Part shown: positions 1 through 13,325 of the stretch, one piece after another
Numbering within the stretch: position 1 is the stretch's first letter
Layout: each line of letters opens with the position of its first letter
NCBI GenBank assembly: GCA_030704615.1
Contig: CM060732.1
Coordinates: forward strand, 42,141,053-42,205,052
Reading direction: 5' to 3'
Source of the DNA: Takakia lepidozioides
Lineage: Eukaryota; Streptophyta; Takakiopsida; Takakiales; Takakiaceae
DNA: 64,000 bases
Translations under genes and position numbers: made by a program
The notes under the pieces: generated by a model
What the model saw: the letters and a program-made list of their open reading frames with translations, nothing else
Told to the model about the DNA's origin: nothing
Database searches by the model: none

Positions 1-3000
1 TCGAAGCGACATGTGACGTGACGGGGTGGGATCGTCACGTCACTATCATCGCGGGTTGGATGTTGCAATCAATCTCTGCCTGTACCTTTGTCATACCATC
101 GTCATGTGCCCCACATGCCATCCATCCATCCATCCATCCATCGCATTCACGTCGCATAGTGCTGCCCCGATGCCGTGTAAAACTTGTACGGTGTACAATA
201 CGACAAAGCGTCGCGTAAAGCTGGCGTATTTTGGCACGTACTGGTACGGCAGGGTCGCGGTACGTAGGGTGGTTTCGCCATTAATGGTCTCTCTCTCTCT
301 TCTATAGCCGTGACACCCATGGCTGCTAAACCTGGCACCGCGCCACTCATGCCCATCATCATATGTTCTACTTGCATCCATTTCGCCGAAGAAAACATGT
401 TAAGAGAACGGGATCCCATAATTTGAACCCGAAACCTTATCGCCTGGAAAAAGTCAGCCAAGTCCTTGTTGGTTCATTATTGCTCCCCCTGGATATGGCA
501 CATGTCTACTGCCCAGCTGATGATCTAGGGCTCAAATCCCGGATGCAAATTGGTTGTTCTACCGCGTCAGCTACCGCTAAATATAAGTGGTTATTACGTT
601 ATTACCTATATCGAAACCAGCCTGAGATACTGCATATGGTCGTCTACGTTGGAATCCGCTTTTCATCCACAAAGGACAGTCTCATCGACTGTCAGTTGGT
701 TAATGCTCATGAGTTGATTTATGACGCGCCGGCTGTACCCGACATGTCATCCATCGCCACCCCCGCATTTAATTCCGCAGAGAGTGGCAGACGGTATATG
801 CTCGGCGATATAATAATTTCAAATTGTCTCTGGCGTAAAACTATTCAAAAGGCCAAAGCAGCTATCGAACGGCCCGCGGTAGAGACTGACAAAATGTCGC
901 GGCGGAACATCTCCACGTGTCATATCTCCGGCGCCGTGTAAAATCACGAAGTCAAAAAGATGCTCCGGATTTCCAGCAGAACCTTCTTCAGGTGTGTTTA
1001 TGGGGAATGGAACCGGGGACCACAGCAGAAGGGCAGAGTGGACGAAGCAGTGCGGTGGCTGGTCGTTAGGGCTGCAGTTAGTAGGGCGGCATGGCGTAAC
1101 GCGTCGGTCTTTGTCCGCACGGCCAGTGAGGGCATTGAATATGGGATAATAGGCAGGCTATTATTTAATAGGCAAGGCCCTGTCCTGCCATCCCTGCTCG
1201 CACGTCTTGCCTGCCAAAGCCTGCCACCGCGCCTCTCAATCATTCCTTTTTCATAGCTCTGCCACTGGATGGATGAACCCCACCAGATGAACGCTGCACT
1301 GCAGCAGGACAGGTACGGAAAGTATAATAGTTTTCTACTATACCTTATTAAATTCGGCCAATTTTCATTTTCGGTGCCAGTACGCGTAGGTGGACCGTAT
1401 GTATCCGAGTACATGTGCTGTACAGGTATTCGCTGTGGCCCTATCCTAGGGTGTATCCGTGTAGGTATCTGATCGAGAATACGTACCTGCATCCCGGTAC
1501 CGGCAATGGCAACGATCGAGAAACACGGCGAGGGTACAGTACATTATACGTACGCGTACCGCCCGATGCCGTATACATACCGGGATTTGATGGTGATCGG
1601 GGCGGGAAACAGTGACGGACCGGCGAGGCGTCGCCGTCGCCGTCGCCGTCGCACTGCCCCCCCGGCTATTGCCAGCCTGCCACGGCCTGCAGCCCCATCG
1701 CCACACATCGCCGTCACTGTGACAGTTCGCCAGGGCGACGAGGGTTTCGCCGAGGAATCGCCACTTACCAGGGGTGAGCCTGGGGTGGCTTGTCGGAACA
1801 AGGGTGAGGAAGTCCGCAGTCCTCGTTGCCAACAACCCCCATTTTGTTGTTGTTGTTGTTGTTGTTCCAAGTCGGAGCTGGATGCGGAGCGACGCAACGC
1901 AAGTTGCGGATGCTCAAGTCGGAGTGGAAATCCGGATGCGGACGGTGGTGCAAGTTGCGGATGTGATTGGGGTGTGTGTGCGCAAGCGTCATGAAATTGT
2001 TGCGGAGCGGCAAGGATTGAGCTTGTCGCGTCCGGCCGTGGAAAAAAACGGAAACACATAAGTATTGGAAACAAAACATAGGAAAGACCACCATTTTGGG
2101 TAGCAAGTAGCAAGCAGCTGCCATGGTGTGTAGTGAGGAGTGGGGAGGAGTGCAGACATGTAACTTGTAAGTTCAACTTAAACTGGGGTTCGGGTGTTGG
2201 ATTAAAAGGAGTGTGGGTATGTGTGTGCTGTGTACCTTTGTGACAGGATATACAAAGAGCCTGACACGCATATCAAGGCATGGAATCTGGGTAGTTTGGC
2301 CTTGATTGCCTGGCTGCAGCTGGATGGGTGATTAGCTATATTCATCATCCATCCAGAAGATGATGTAGTCTCTTCAATGAGATTGATAGCCCAGTTGGAC
2401 AAAGCAGGAATAGAGAGTAGGAGGAGAATGAATCCTGAGAAAGTGCTGACTTTGGAAACTTGGGTATAAGTGTATGACAGGAATATGACACAATCATGAA
2501 GTGTGTGCAGGTTGCGTGTATGTTGATTGAATGGGAAGAGGGTGAACAACCTCCCCACCCATCAATCACAAGCTTTCAAATTTCAAACTTGATCACTGCT
2601 TTGCCACAGTTTCTCTGGATAGTGTCCATTGGGTGGTAGATTCTCTGTAGCCAAATTTAACCAATTTAACCAATTTAGTGCGCTTTTGCACTAAATTTCT
2701 CTCATCTGATGACCCAAATTTACTATGTTTCAGTTTGAAGAACAGAAATTTGGGTGGGATCCTAATGGGGTTGGATCCAGAGTGTCCTTTCGACTTGTAC
2801 TGGTGTTCTGATGGACAGCCACTCACTTTTTGAGAGGGTGGTGCTTTCTTCCAGTTTTAGAACATTTTGTTGGGTTCTATATTCTACACCCTCACAGTGC
2901 TACTGTTGCCCTGGTAAGTATGAATATCAAAAGTAAAGGAAATTGAAGGTCCAGACTCCGGAGATTTACTGAGCACAGTCCTATCAAGGAACCAATCTCC

Positions 3001-3515
3001 GAATGTCACTGATCAAAAGATTCCTGCAGGTTTGAAGGGTGAAAACTTAGGAATTGCTGTGGCATAACAGTTGAGCCATGTATTTGACCTCTCCAAAAAC
3101 AAATTTGCGAGTGCAAAAGGGATCAAACATTTGTTAGAAGATTTGTGTTCGCGTGAGATGACCAAGTACTTTTAGGAATCTAAAATTGGAGAAAGAAAGA
3201 GTTTATGGAGAAAGAGCATGTGGTTCATCCCAAAGCTTGCCTACTGACTGTGAAGACACAGAGAGCATCTCAAGGTCACACGTTTACCACATATGTATAT
3301 CATGAATGAAGTTAGTTTATCTCTCTCTCTCTCTCTTCACCCCCACAAGGGTGCGATGGTCTGGTATGAGGACAAATTATGAACAGTCTAATTCAATCCT
3401 ACAAAAATGTTGTCTCTCCGTCTTGCTCCCTCCATGTCTGAAGCAAGAATTTCTGTTATGACATTAGATGAGATCCACGGGAAACAACGCTGACAAATAT
3501 CCGGCTTCAAGTACA
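1..3515. other. Gene-poor flank with microsatellites
   Basis: I see no conserved protein, RNA gene or clear transposon here. Simple repeats are present: a CT run near 287-301, a GTCGCC run near 1628-1652, a TTG run near 1843-1866 and a CT run near 3321-3338. The short open frames on both strands resemble no family I recognise, and several owe their length to the microsatellites. The part next to 3515 should include the 3' flank of the helicase gene on the minus strand. Confidence 0.5.
387..600 (-). repeat. Possible tRNA-derived (SINE-like) fragments
   Basis: Two stretches look like degenerate pol III promoters on the minus strand. One near 420-440 reads GGGTTCAAATTA, close to a B box. The other, near 515-590, reads TAGCTGACGCGG followed by GGATTTGAGCC, resembling an A box and a weak B box. 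No complete tRNA cloverleaf can be drawn, so these are at best SINE remnants. Confidence 0.25.
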
Positions 3516-6500
3516 TCACCTATACCCGCCATGTATGGCAGTCAAGTGGGCATAACAACCAGCTGACTCTTGAAAGGACTCCAAGCAAACCCAGCAGACA
3601 TGTTTCCCGCATTTGCAAGTCATGTGATTACAGCCGTCAATCTTTTCAATGATGCTATTGCAAGAAGGGCAATTCTTTACATCTTTCCCGGTCCGCCAAG
3701 CATGCAGTGATGCGTCAGGGTCCAGCTTGTATGTTTGGTACTCTGAACATGAGAGCCCCGCATGAAACTCGACATGGCACGAGGTACAAAGTTGAACACC
3801 GCAAGCAGGGCATGCATACAGGGATCCAAACTCGGAAATTCGATAGATCAATGGGCAATCGGGAGTGGTGCAGAACCTGTAGACACCCTGGCTGGCTGCC
3901 ACATAGGCTGACAGTGATGCAGTCTGGAGCTCCTCCCCCTGCCTGGGGTTAACAAGCAGCGCAATATCTGCCAATAGGAAGAGCTGGGAGCAACCTTCAT
4001 GTGCGCAAGAAAGAGGGAAGCCCTCACGATGGCGAATCACAGAATTTACTTGGTCCACAAGGCATGATTTGCAGAACGAATGACCGCAGCCCTCCAACTG
4101 ATACCTATCATCAACTGAACAAAAGCAGATCCCACAAGCCTCTTCATCCACGTCCTCAAACCTGAACTCCTTAAATCTATGTTCCGGACCACTAAGAGAG
4201 TACGCAACGTCAGCAATGGCTCTCTGAACTTTAGCCACAGTGTCTTTGTCGCCATGCACCGAGAGGATGTGATTCCGGTGGTCAATGCTCAGGGGAATTC
4301 CCCCGGCCACTTTCCTGAGGCCTGTTAAATCTGCCCCATATTGCCTCACTACCTCACGCATCAATCCTTGGGGCATCCCCTCCCCAAAAAGGGCAATTTG
4401 CCGACTCTTATCCTTCCTCTCTAACTCTACCAGCCTGGAAACCACCAGGGTCAATGCACTCTCTCTGTTCTCTTTGGGCCCAAACACTTTGGCCGTGTGG
4501 CTGCGCCAGTCGCAAAGAATATGGGTTCGGGTCTGCGTCTCCACTTGTTTTGTGATGCAGCGGCCCTCTCTGGTAAATAGCAGCTGCATTGCCGCTGGGT
4601 TAAGGTGGGGGTCTGTCACAAGTGTTCCTTCCATCAGCTTATCCAAGGCTGACTTACACCGCGCAACAGCCGCAAGACTGCTGGCCTGAATAAAAATGCG
4701 CTTCCCTCCAACCCTTTCATTACCCACAAGCCAAAGCTTTGCACCCTCATTCTGCTGAGAAAGAGCTTCTATTAGATCTCGGATCTCTGCATTTAGCACA
4801 GCGAAGATTTGGGCATGGCAGAACACAATGCTGGAAAACGTTTGGAGAACGCTTATGGTCTGCCAGGGTTGGAATCCAGGAATTACCAGCCCTGTTAAGC
4901 TGGCCAATACTTCAGTTGCTTTTTCATGAACACTTTCATCAAATCGAAGGTGTGCCCTAACCTCAAAATCTTTGGGGCCCGGATCGTGCACAATCACCTG
5001 GCATTTGTCAAGTGGGACACTAGGGGCAATCTCTCTGGCAAGAATCATCTTATATTCACTCCCTGGAAGCTCAAGTAAAGGTGGTGGCCCCCGGGGCATC
5101 ACAACATCCAACAACGGACGATCAGTAAATTCCTCCAGGGCTTGACGGAGGGCACTCTCATCCACTTCCCTACTGAGATTCCCCACAAACACACTGCCCC
5201 TATTTGATTGGTGAGGCTCGCAGTTAATCGCATTGCCAAAGATAAGTCTCCCATCACAACACTGTACAATATGAGGAACGTCTTCCTCAGCACAGTGAAT
5301 GAATGCAATGCCTCTCCGGCGACGCCGCGGCCACACGAGTGTTGCCTTTACAGCTGGAAAATGGGGCCGGCCAGAAGGTGAGCACAGGCTTGTCAGTGGA
5401 CGTAACTGCAACATGCATACACCAACTTCTGCTCCATTCAACTGCTCCAGAGCAAAGATGGCTGATTTTGAGGAGCTGTAACTGATCACTCCCCACCTTT
5501 TCCCTTCGTCTCCTGAATCCCTCCCGGCAATCCTTGCAAACTTGCGGAAGCCAGCAATGCCTTCTCCACACTGGTCAAAAGTGCTGAGAAGCTCCTTGTC
5601 ATCAAGTTGAGTACGATCAGAGGTCAGCACTTCTAGGCTGCAAAATTCCCCTGGCATCAACACTTCTCGAATAGTCGCACCTGCACCAAACACCAGAACC
5701 GGGGAGCTAAAATTGCTGACTGCGTTGTCAACCAAATGTTTTTCCAGGCATTCGTTGACCATCCACCTTTTCTCCCTCACAAGGGCCTTAGTCACCACCT
5801 TGCATGCTCGTTCCTGCTGCTCAGGGGTAACAAACACTGAAAGCTCGTTTCGCTCGTAACAAGGCTCAATCAGACACCTGCGATCACGACCTTCTTCCTG
5901 GATTTCTTTCACCAGATTCATGACATGTCTTCCATGCAAACGCTTCAAGAGAGCTGCACCCTGATTAGAAAACACCAGCTTCTCCATAATGCCGTTTTTT
6001 AAGGCAAAGACATCATAGGAAGGCTTCGGCTCTAACTCTAAGATCCACTCAGGTTCTATTACAGTCACAGAAATCAAGAAGTCTCTGGTGGTCCTGAGAA
6101 GGTCTCCAAATATAATCCACTTGGGCATGCCCCCATAGACCAAAACTGCAGTTGAAGGATGAAGATAGGCCTGCTGCTTCAAAGAGACAACATCGTACCC
6201 CAGTCTATCATGGCCTGAAAAGACTGCCAAATTTTCCACCATTGCTGATAGTATGATCTTTCTGAGGTTCACACTGAATCCCTCCATAGCTTCCGGCAAC
6301 CAAACCCAGTCAGGTGACACGCCAATTTTGAGCTCAAACTTCAGACAGGTCTCCATTTCCTTCATAGAATCTCTGCAACGGCGAATGGCTTTGGCATTGA
6401 TGCTGTTGGTTATACACCACTTGTTGCGCTCCTTAACAGCAACGGCTTCCCATTCTCTGTAGACTGACAAGAGAGTGAAGAGGTCCCCATGGGGGTGACA

Positions 6501-9500
6501 AAACCGCATTTTCAGGCGATCGGCACGGGCTTTCTCTTCCTCAGTACCTGCTCGGAAAAAGACAGTACCATGGTTCGACATGAGTGCTGCAATCACTAGG
6601 CCTTCCCGGCCACACCCCTGGTGAATACTGTCTAACAAAATTCTTCCAAGCTTTGGTTCCACTGCCAATTTCACCAGCTGCAACCCAAGCGCTGTCAAAA
6701 ACCACTCACCAGAGCCCTCTCTAGCCTCCTGTATGGCCCCTAATTGGTTCAACTTGCACACTGCCAGCCAGATTGCTGCCGGTTCTGGTGCCTGAACAAA
6801 GTCAAAACTGTTGAGATCTCGAATGCCAAGGGCCAAAAGCTTCAAGATTGCAAGCCCCAAGTGCACGCGCTGAATTTCCGGCTTTCGGTGTGGAGCCATC
6901 GCCTGAAAGTCAGCCTCACTGTAAAGCCGATAGCAGATTCCTGCCTGTGTGCGCCCAGCACGGCCAGCCCGCTGGATTGCTGCACTTCTATCAATTTCAC
7001 ATACTTTGAGGACATTCATACCAGTGTGTGAATCAAAGGTGCTTTCCTTGACCATGCCAGAATCCACCGCAAAGCGCACACCTGGGATGGTTAGTGAAGT
7101 TTCAGCAATGTTGGTGGCAAACACAATCTTGCGCTGTCCTGCAGCGGCCACCTGAAAGACTCGCTGCTGGTCCTCATGCTGTAGCTTCCCGTGCAAAGGG
7201 AGGACAAGGGCCGTGGCCCCAAAGCATGCCTGGCTGCATGCCCACTCGACCTCCGCCTGTCCATCAACCAATCCAAAACATAACTCGGTGATTCCAGTGT
7301 TCAAAACATATCTTAGCTTCTAATGCAAGGGATCTGGTCCAACAAAATAACCTGGAAAGAGACCCAAGAATGTTTTTTAGAGGTTACGACGGCTGCCTAG
7401 TTACACAAAATGTGTAGACAACATAGGAAATCCTCCATCTTACAGACCAGAAATAGGCAGCAATCCAGTAGAACAATAAAAGAGACATTGAAAAAAATTA
7501 ATCGGCCTTGGCAACCCTCTCTCTTAAACCTGAAATCCATGCTATGGTTGGATGCCATCTTTTAGGAAATTTGGCAGTCACCATAACGTGATCATTAATA
7601 TGCACTGTGGCAAGAGCAGTAAGTGCAACCCCTCTTACAGTCCCTTGCCACATTATTCACCCAAACTGGGGTAGTGCAAGAGTCTAATGACCACCTCTGT
7701 CTCAGACAGACTGACATGATCAGATTGTCAAGTCAATGTGCATGCCACCTGTGAAGTGAGAAATGCAAGAATTCCGCCTTCTTCAGAAAGTGCATGAATG
7801 GCTGCCACTTTCTTGAGCACATGACCCACATATTGCGCATGATTAAGATCCCTGGAATCTCCCATCTTTTCGGTATCATCCGGATCATACTTCACATCAA
7901 CGGGAAAATTACGGCCTGGCACGTGCAAGATTGGGCAACCCCCAAAGTAACCAGATAACAACTCGGCGTCGGCAGTTGCTGACATTATGACAAGTTTCAA
8001 ATCCATCCGCTTGGACAAACAAGTCTTCAGCATTCCTGTGAGAGACCAGAAAGGAGAAGGAATAGATAATTGATTCAAGGAAGGTCATGAAAGAGTCAAA
8101 ACACTGCCTTTTACGAGGCACACAAGAAAGTAGAATTAAGGTCACAAGGAATTGCAAAACACAAAATACAAAGCCTTTAAATGTTTAGCAAGACAAAGGT
8201 GACATATGTATTGGAGCCTCATAACAGGCAACAGTAGTTCTTTAGACTGGAACTCAAAGTGCACAAACCAATTCTCCTTCACCTTATGTTTAAGCTTGAT
8301 GGTCTAGCTGGCCTGTCTCGCCCACTTACCACCCAACCCATCATACAGTTGATTCCAAGTTTTCATACAGTTTCCATGTTGCAAGACTTGCAGACTTGTT
8401 TGTGACAAACAGAATGACAGCAGCAGGGAGGTGAGGAGAGTTAGATGTCACTACCCAGGAGAAGGTCTGTATTCAGGCTTCGCTCATGTGCTTCATCCAC
8501 CACCACCAAACTGAAATCCGTGAGATGGGGGTCCTTGAGGCACAGTTGCAGCAACAAATGGTCGGTGGTGTACGTTATCTCAGCCAAGTGGGTTTTGCGG
8601 GTGCTAGCCATGGTGATGCAGCCTACAGGAAATGGATGCCGACTGCATCCCCTAGATTCCTCTGTCACACGCTGAGTCAGTGCCATCGCCGCCACCTTGC
8701 GGGGCTGCGTGCACGCAATAGATTGACCCTCTCGTCCGAACCCTGCGTCTGCCAAGTACTGAACTATCTGGGTACTTTTTCCTGACCCAGTCTCTCCTAT
8801 GAGCACCACTGCCTGATATACAGAGACCATCAGCATTTTATTTGAGAAGGCCCTCCACTATTGTTAACATAGTTCAAAGAGTCCACATGGTAAATGCCCC
8901 TTAATTCCTTCATTCACAACAGGCTCAATGCATAGACAATAGCAGGAGAAGGAGAACAAAGATGAAAAGAAGTAGGGCAGGTGCTGGTCTTTGGAAGAAA
9001 CAAAATAAGTGTGTAAACCATTGTCTATTCTCTGGAACACGACAGGCGAAATGGCTGGGGGTGACAATTGGATTCTCTGTCAGCTTCAAAAGCCCCACCG
9101 GTACCTTCCTGTTGTGGAGCTAAAACGAGTCAGAATATTGGAGTGGTCTCTTTCAAAGGATTCATCATGCAAAGAGGATTCACAATGATATGCTCTGAGT
9201 ATTCATATGTCGATCGTCATGAACTGCTCAAGGAGAACAGAAAGACATCCCCTGTCTGAAATACTCAACGAAGCTGGCTCACAACATAACTGACCCCAGT
9301 CAAACTCCCTGCCACTCTGTGAAAATGGAGAGGCTGGGATCTGCTCAACCATCCAGAAGAACCTCGTCGCAGCAAGTCCAAGGAATATTCCCCACCCCCA
9401 GTCTGGTCCAAACTAGAGGGAAGCCTGACAAAGAGAGATGACGTGGACTCAACCACAATTAGGGACAGAAAGATGCAAAAATACAGGAACAGATCAAGAG

Positions 9501-10333
9501 CCAACCTTATGGGCAAATATCTTAGCAAGAATCTCCTGCCTGCGGGAATAAAGTGGCAATCCAGCTCTCAGGCGCCCACATTCCCTTTCCACAATGCACA
9601 GAAGCTGCTGCCAGTCCCAATCCTTGCCCAAACTGAACAGCTTCTTCCCGATCCCATTGTGTGTGCCTTCAATGGGATTGTCTTGGTAACCTCGGGACAT
9701 CACAATGGAAGTAAGGAAGTTAATGGCTTCGGTGAACTCCATAAGGCGATCATAAGACTGCTCCAGTTGTCTGTTAAGCTCTGCGATGACCAGTTTTCGC
9801 TGCTCAAACTCGCCCAATGTTGGACCTCTGTGCCTTGAGCGACCCACCCGACTTTTCTTCTCGGACTCCTTGACCTGTTGATACAATTCATCTACTTCAA
9901 GCTTGCGCTCCGCGACAAGATCACCTTCCAGCAATCCCTTCATGTAAGCTATGAATGCACGCCCAACCCCCTCATTTATTCTTTCCGTCAACGTATTGGC
10001 AGGCAGACAGGCTTCTCCCCGCTGTGCCCTCTCCCTCCGTTCGCATAATCCCACGACTTCCTTGCGGGAAGATGAAACGATGCCCAGCACAGGGGTTATC
10101 GAATGAAAGCCTTGCAGGCGGCGACCCCACAACGCTTCAAGTGCAGCAACGGCTGCGTCCTGATGGCGGAAGAAGACTGATGCAACATGTGAGCCTCTGG
10201 TTGTGTAGACTTCCACTCCGACATTGCCTTTAATTGAGTTCAACAATTCCTCTTTCGTCATGCGCCCAGTGCACTCGTGCCCTCCATAATAATGCAATTC
10301 CACACTCACCATGTCTTCGTCCATTTCCCTCAA
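3516..10333 (-). CDS. DEAH-box RNA helicase with C-terminal RING-IBR-RING (DEAH11/12-like)
   Basis: Four exons join in phase: 10333-9506, 8812-8455, 8035-7749 and 7256-3516, giving about 1,737 residues. The helicase core has Walker [10 protein letters not shown] (about 282-290), DEAH (382-385), SAT (414-416), ATNIAETS (538-545) and QRAGRAGR (586-593). A long middle part carries the HA2/OB-like helicase extension. The C-terminus has RING1 (about 1532-1556), IBR (about 1600-1666) and RING2 (about 1687-1725). The Cys in DGCNHMTC (about residue 1700) occupies the position of the RBR catalytic cysteine. Arabidopsis DEAH11 and DEAH12 have this order and similar length (about 1,780 residues). The likely role is ATP-dependent RNA remodelling combined with E3 ubiquitin ligase activity; substrates are unknown. 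I see no obvious chloroplast transit peptide. The start could be Met 10333 or the in-frame Met nine bases downstream. Confidence 0.93.
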
Positions 10334-11506
10334 ATTTCTTACCGCTTCCTCGCTTGTAGCTGAGAAATTTCAGACAATTCTCACTGACCCGTCTCAAATC
10401 AGCCAGACTCTAAACCCTGAGACCCGATTCTCGCAGCTGTGCCCCTGGAGGTCTCTTTCTTGTCCCCTTATAAGTCCACCTTCCCATATAGCCTCAGCAC
10501 CACTCCAAGAGCTGTCGCGTCACAATGTTGCAATACAACTCTTGTCAATCTCCCCTTCTTAATCGAACCCTCACCGCTCCTCAACTCTCCTTCTTTCCTC
10601 CAAAGGATTGGTGCTGAGAGAATTATCTTACACAAAAAGCATGCTCGCCGTCACCGTCCTCCACCGTCCAATGTGCATACGCATTTCTAGCTGTGAATAA
10701 ACCTGTCTCCGATTCTATCCAAGGCTCTTGTGCCCTGTGATACACTGCACACTGCAAAACCTTCAAAACTAATACACATTTCACCGTAGAATTGCCCAGT
10801 GGAAAGAGCGCAGTTCAGACTAAAACAAAGCCAGACAACCAATGTCCAACCGATATGTCCTCTCCATCACCAAAGCTCTACAATCGCACACCATGACAAC
10901 CCCTTCCACTCCCTCTACACTAGCTGTCCCAACGCAACCAAGAAAACACGCCACATAAACCACCAACAATTCTTGTACAAAACCTTTGCCCCTCTCTGCA
11001 AAATCACTTCACTCCCTACACCTCTTCATCATTGGCAACTGTAAGTTCGTGGTAGGCCACTCATTTATCGTTTGGTTTGGCAGTGTTATCCTTCTGCTCT
11101 ACACAAGCTCAGTACCTACATACCTCTCCAAACTCTGCTCGGGATTCAGAGATTTGGTCGGCAATGCAGGGAATCGGAATCTCGGCTGCATCACCGCAAT
11201 GTGGTGGCTGCTCCTCTGCCTCTCTTCTCAATCAGGATCTCCACAGTAATGTTATATCCTGTCGGGCCTCTCCGTTTACTATCACTTACCTTGGCACGCA
11301 CAGCGTGGTGGCCATGTCATCCCTAACGCCCGGCTGTTGGCGGCCAATTTTGGGCCACCACAAAACCGAAGAATAAAAAGGGCGCGAAATTATTATTTTG
11401 TTTGTTAGCGGAAACACCCCAGAGCAAAGCAGGCCACTATCGATATTCTACTTATCCATGGATTACCTCTTTCGGCAACCATACCAACAGGTCCACTCCA
11501 CACCAA
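10334..11506. other. Upstream flank of the helicase gene
   Basis: This stretch should contain the promoter and 5' leader of the minus-strand helicase gene. I see no defined core promoter motif and no protein similarity. It is pyrimidine-rich on the plus strand with several short uninformative open frames. Confidence 0.4.
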
Positions 11507-12416
11507 TGTTGTGCGGATAAATGGATTTTTGCTTATGCTTCGGGTAAGGGTAAATAGAAATCGGAGGATTACTTATCCTCCGGGTAAGGGTAAATTATCT
11601 ATATGTCCATTTGTTTATCCTACAGATAACGGGTAAATACCAATATTTTTGATCGGGTAAGGATAAATAGTACCTGGTTTGAAGGATATTTGATTTACTC
11701 TTTCTATATCTGCCGGGTAAGTAAAAGATATATTGAAGGATATAGAGTTTTTTTTGTTTGTTATGCTCAACTCAAAAATATAACTAATTAATTAAGGTAA
11801 TTAATTCTTGGTATATTTTTGGTTTAGTATGAAGCTGATTATATCATCTGTTGTGAATAATATGAGGGATGAGCATGAGCATGTTTCTTCGTTTCTTCAC
11901 ACCAAAGATAATAATCAAACAAAACCAAATAAGACCATGTACAAGTGCCTCGTCCACAAAACTAGTGCCTCCGAGATCCAGGTTGAGTTGATAGCATTGG
12001 AAACTGCCCACCCACTCTAAAGCAAAGTGACTCTTGACACAAACCCAAAGCTATTCATAGAGATGAAGACATAATATGGTACGCGACATTGGTACGCCCT
12101 TGGAGATGGTGATAGAGGGAGGACACTTGCACAAGGGACCCTTGAGTGAAGGCTCTGATACTTACGGACTTACGGACGAAGAAGAGTTTTGTTTTTTAAT
12201 CCTCTTGCTATTTATCCTCCAAAAATTTAAACTTTCTCGCGGATAAAGGGTATATGGAAATTATTTACCCTTCAAATGGGTAAGGATAAGGGTATCTCAG
12301 ATTATTTACCCGTCTGAAGGGTAAGTATAAGAAATGGGCCAACCCGGGTAAATCATTTACCCTTATCTTGTTTTATTCGTCAAGTAAATCCGGGTAAATG
12401 ATTTACCCGCACAACA
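11507..12416. mobile_element. GGGTAAAT-rich non-autonomous DNA element, copy 1
   Basis: The unit starts TGTTGTGCGG and ends CCGCACAACA, a perfect 10-bp terminal inverted repeat about 910 bp apart. Both ends are packed with GGGTAAAT/ATTTACCC motifs in direct and inverted orientation (11,530-11,720 and 12,230-12,410), as expected for subterminal transposase-binding repeats. No transposase is encoded. I could not find a convincing target duplication: the left flank ends CACACCAA and the right flank begins CTAGTCCA. A related copy in opposite orientation lies at 22.4-23.0 kb, which supports a dispersed element rather than local satellite. Confidence 0.6.
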
Positions 12417-12799
12417 CTAGTCCACACCCCTCCCTCACCATGCATATAAGAGCATTTACATTTTCTCATGATAGAGACCCTAATCAATCAATTATGTACA
12501 AATGTGAAAAATATGAATTGCTCATTTTAGCCCTTGGTGGCCATGGATGGAACACCGCCCCTTTGACTATCATCACCACTGGTGTCCAGAGGGGGAGCAC
12601 ATTCGATTGGAAATATATATTATGCAAAAAAATTAGGAACAATGTAACAATATCATTTAGGCATATGATTTGATGGTATGTTCGCCAGATTTAGGCGACG
12701 TGGGCTCTTTTGGCAAGTCGCAAGTCCCTTGTCAACCCACATTATGTTAACGTGGATCCACTATTACTGAATTTAGAATGCGAGAGATTGTTAGACAGT

Positions 12800-13325
12800 G
12801 ATGAATAACTTATAGTCTTATTGGTAAAGTGATGGTAATGGAGGCAATGAGGTGGAAGGTTTGATTTTTGATGAGTGGTGATGTCACCCTTGGCTTCTAT
12901 GGTTCGTGTCACTCCACTGTATTATGTAACTCCTCTTAGTCCATTTCAAACTTAGCCAAATTTGGACTTAGTGGAATCTCAAGATTAAGTGTGGGTTACA
13001 CCGAGTGGAGTAACTCCTCTTAGTCCATTTCAAACTTAGCCAAATTTGGACTTAGTCGAATCTCAAGACTAAGTGTGGGTTACACCGAGTGGAGTTACAC
13101 TTCCTGCCGTGTAGCCCCAAGTCGGGTTACACTTCGTTCCACGATAACCCTTACTGGAGTTTACACTCCTTCTATGTCATTGTCACCCCGTTTGAAGTTA
13201 CACTCCCTTCAGCTCCATGTTATTCTCAAGACTTGGTGAGGAAAATTCAATATGTTGGAGAATCTCAGCCTACCGTCTTATCAGAGATCACATGTTGGCA
13301 TTAATTCCATACATTATTCCTAGGA
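12800..13325 (+). repeat. SINE-like repeat, copy 1, with internal tandem duplication
   Basis: This segment parallels the copy at 14.6-15.6 kb along most of its length. It has a degenerate tRNA-like head (about 12,805-12,880), the phrase TTAGTCCATTT near 12,936, repeated GAGTGGAGTTACAC phrases, and a similar tail ending near CATACATTATTCC. A unit of 84 bp is duplicated in tandem at about 12,928-13,095, with the two copies differing at only a few bases. It has no coding capacity. Confidence 0.55.

Noticed and set aside
1544-2176. 210-codon minus-strand open frame with poly-Gln
   Set aside because: Its length comes from TTG and GTCGCC microsatellites read in a favourable frame; no conserved domain.
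11530-12410. Interstitial telomere repeat
   Set aside because: The motif is GGGTAAAT, not TTTAGGG, and occurs in both orientations within a bounded element.
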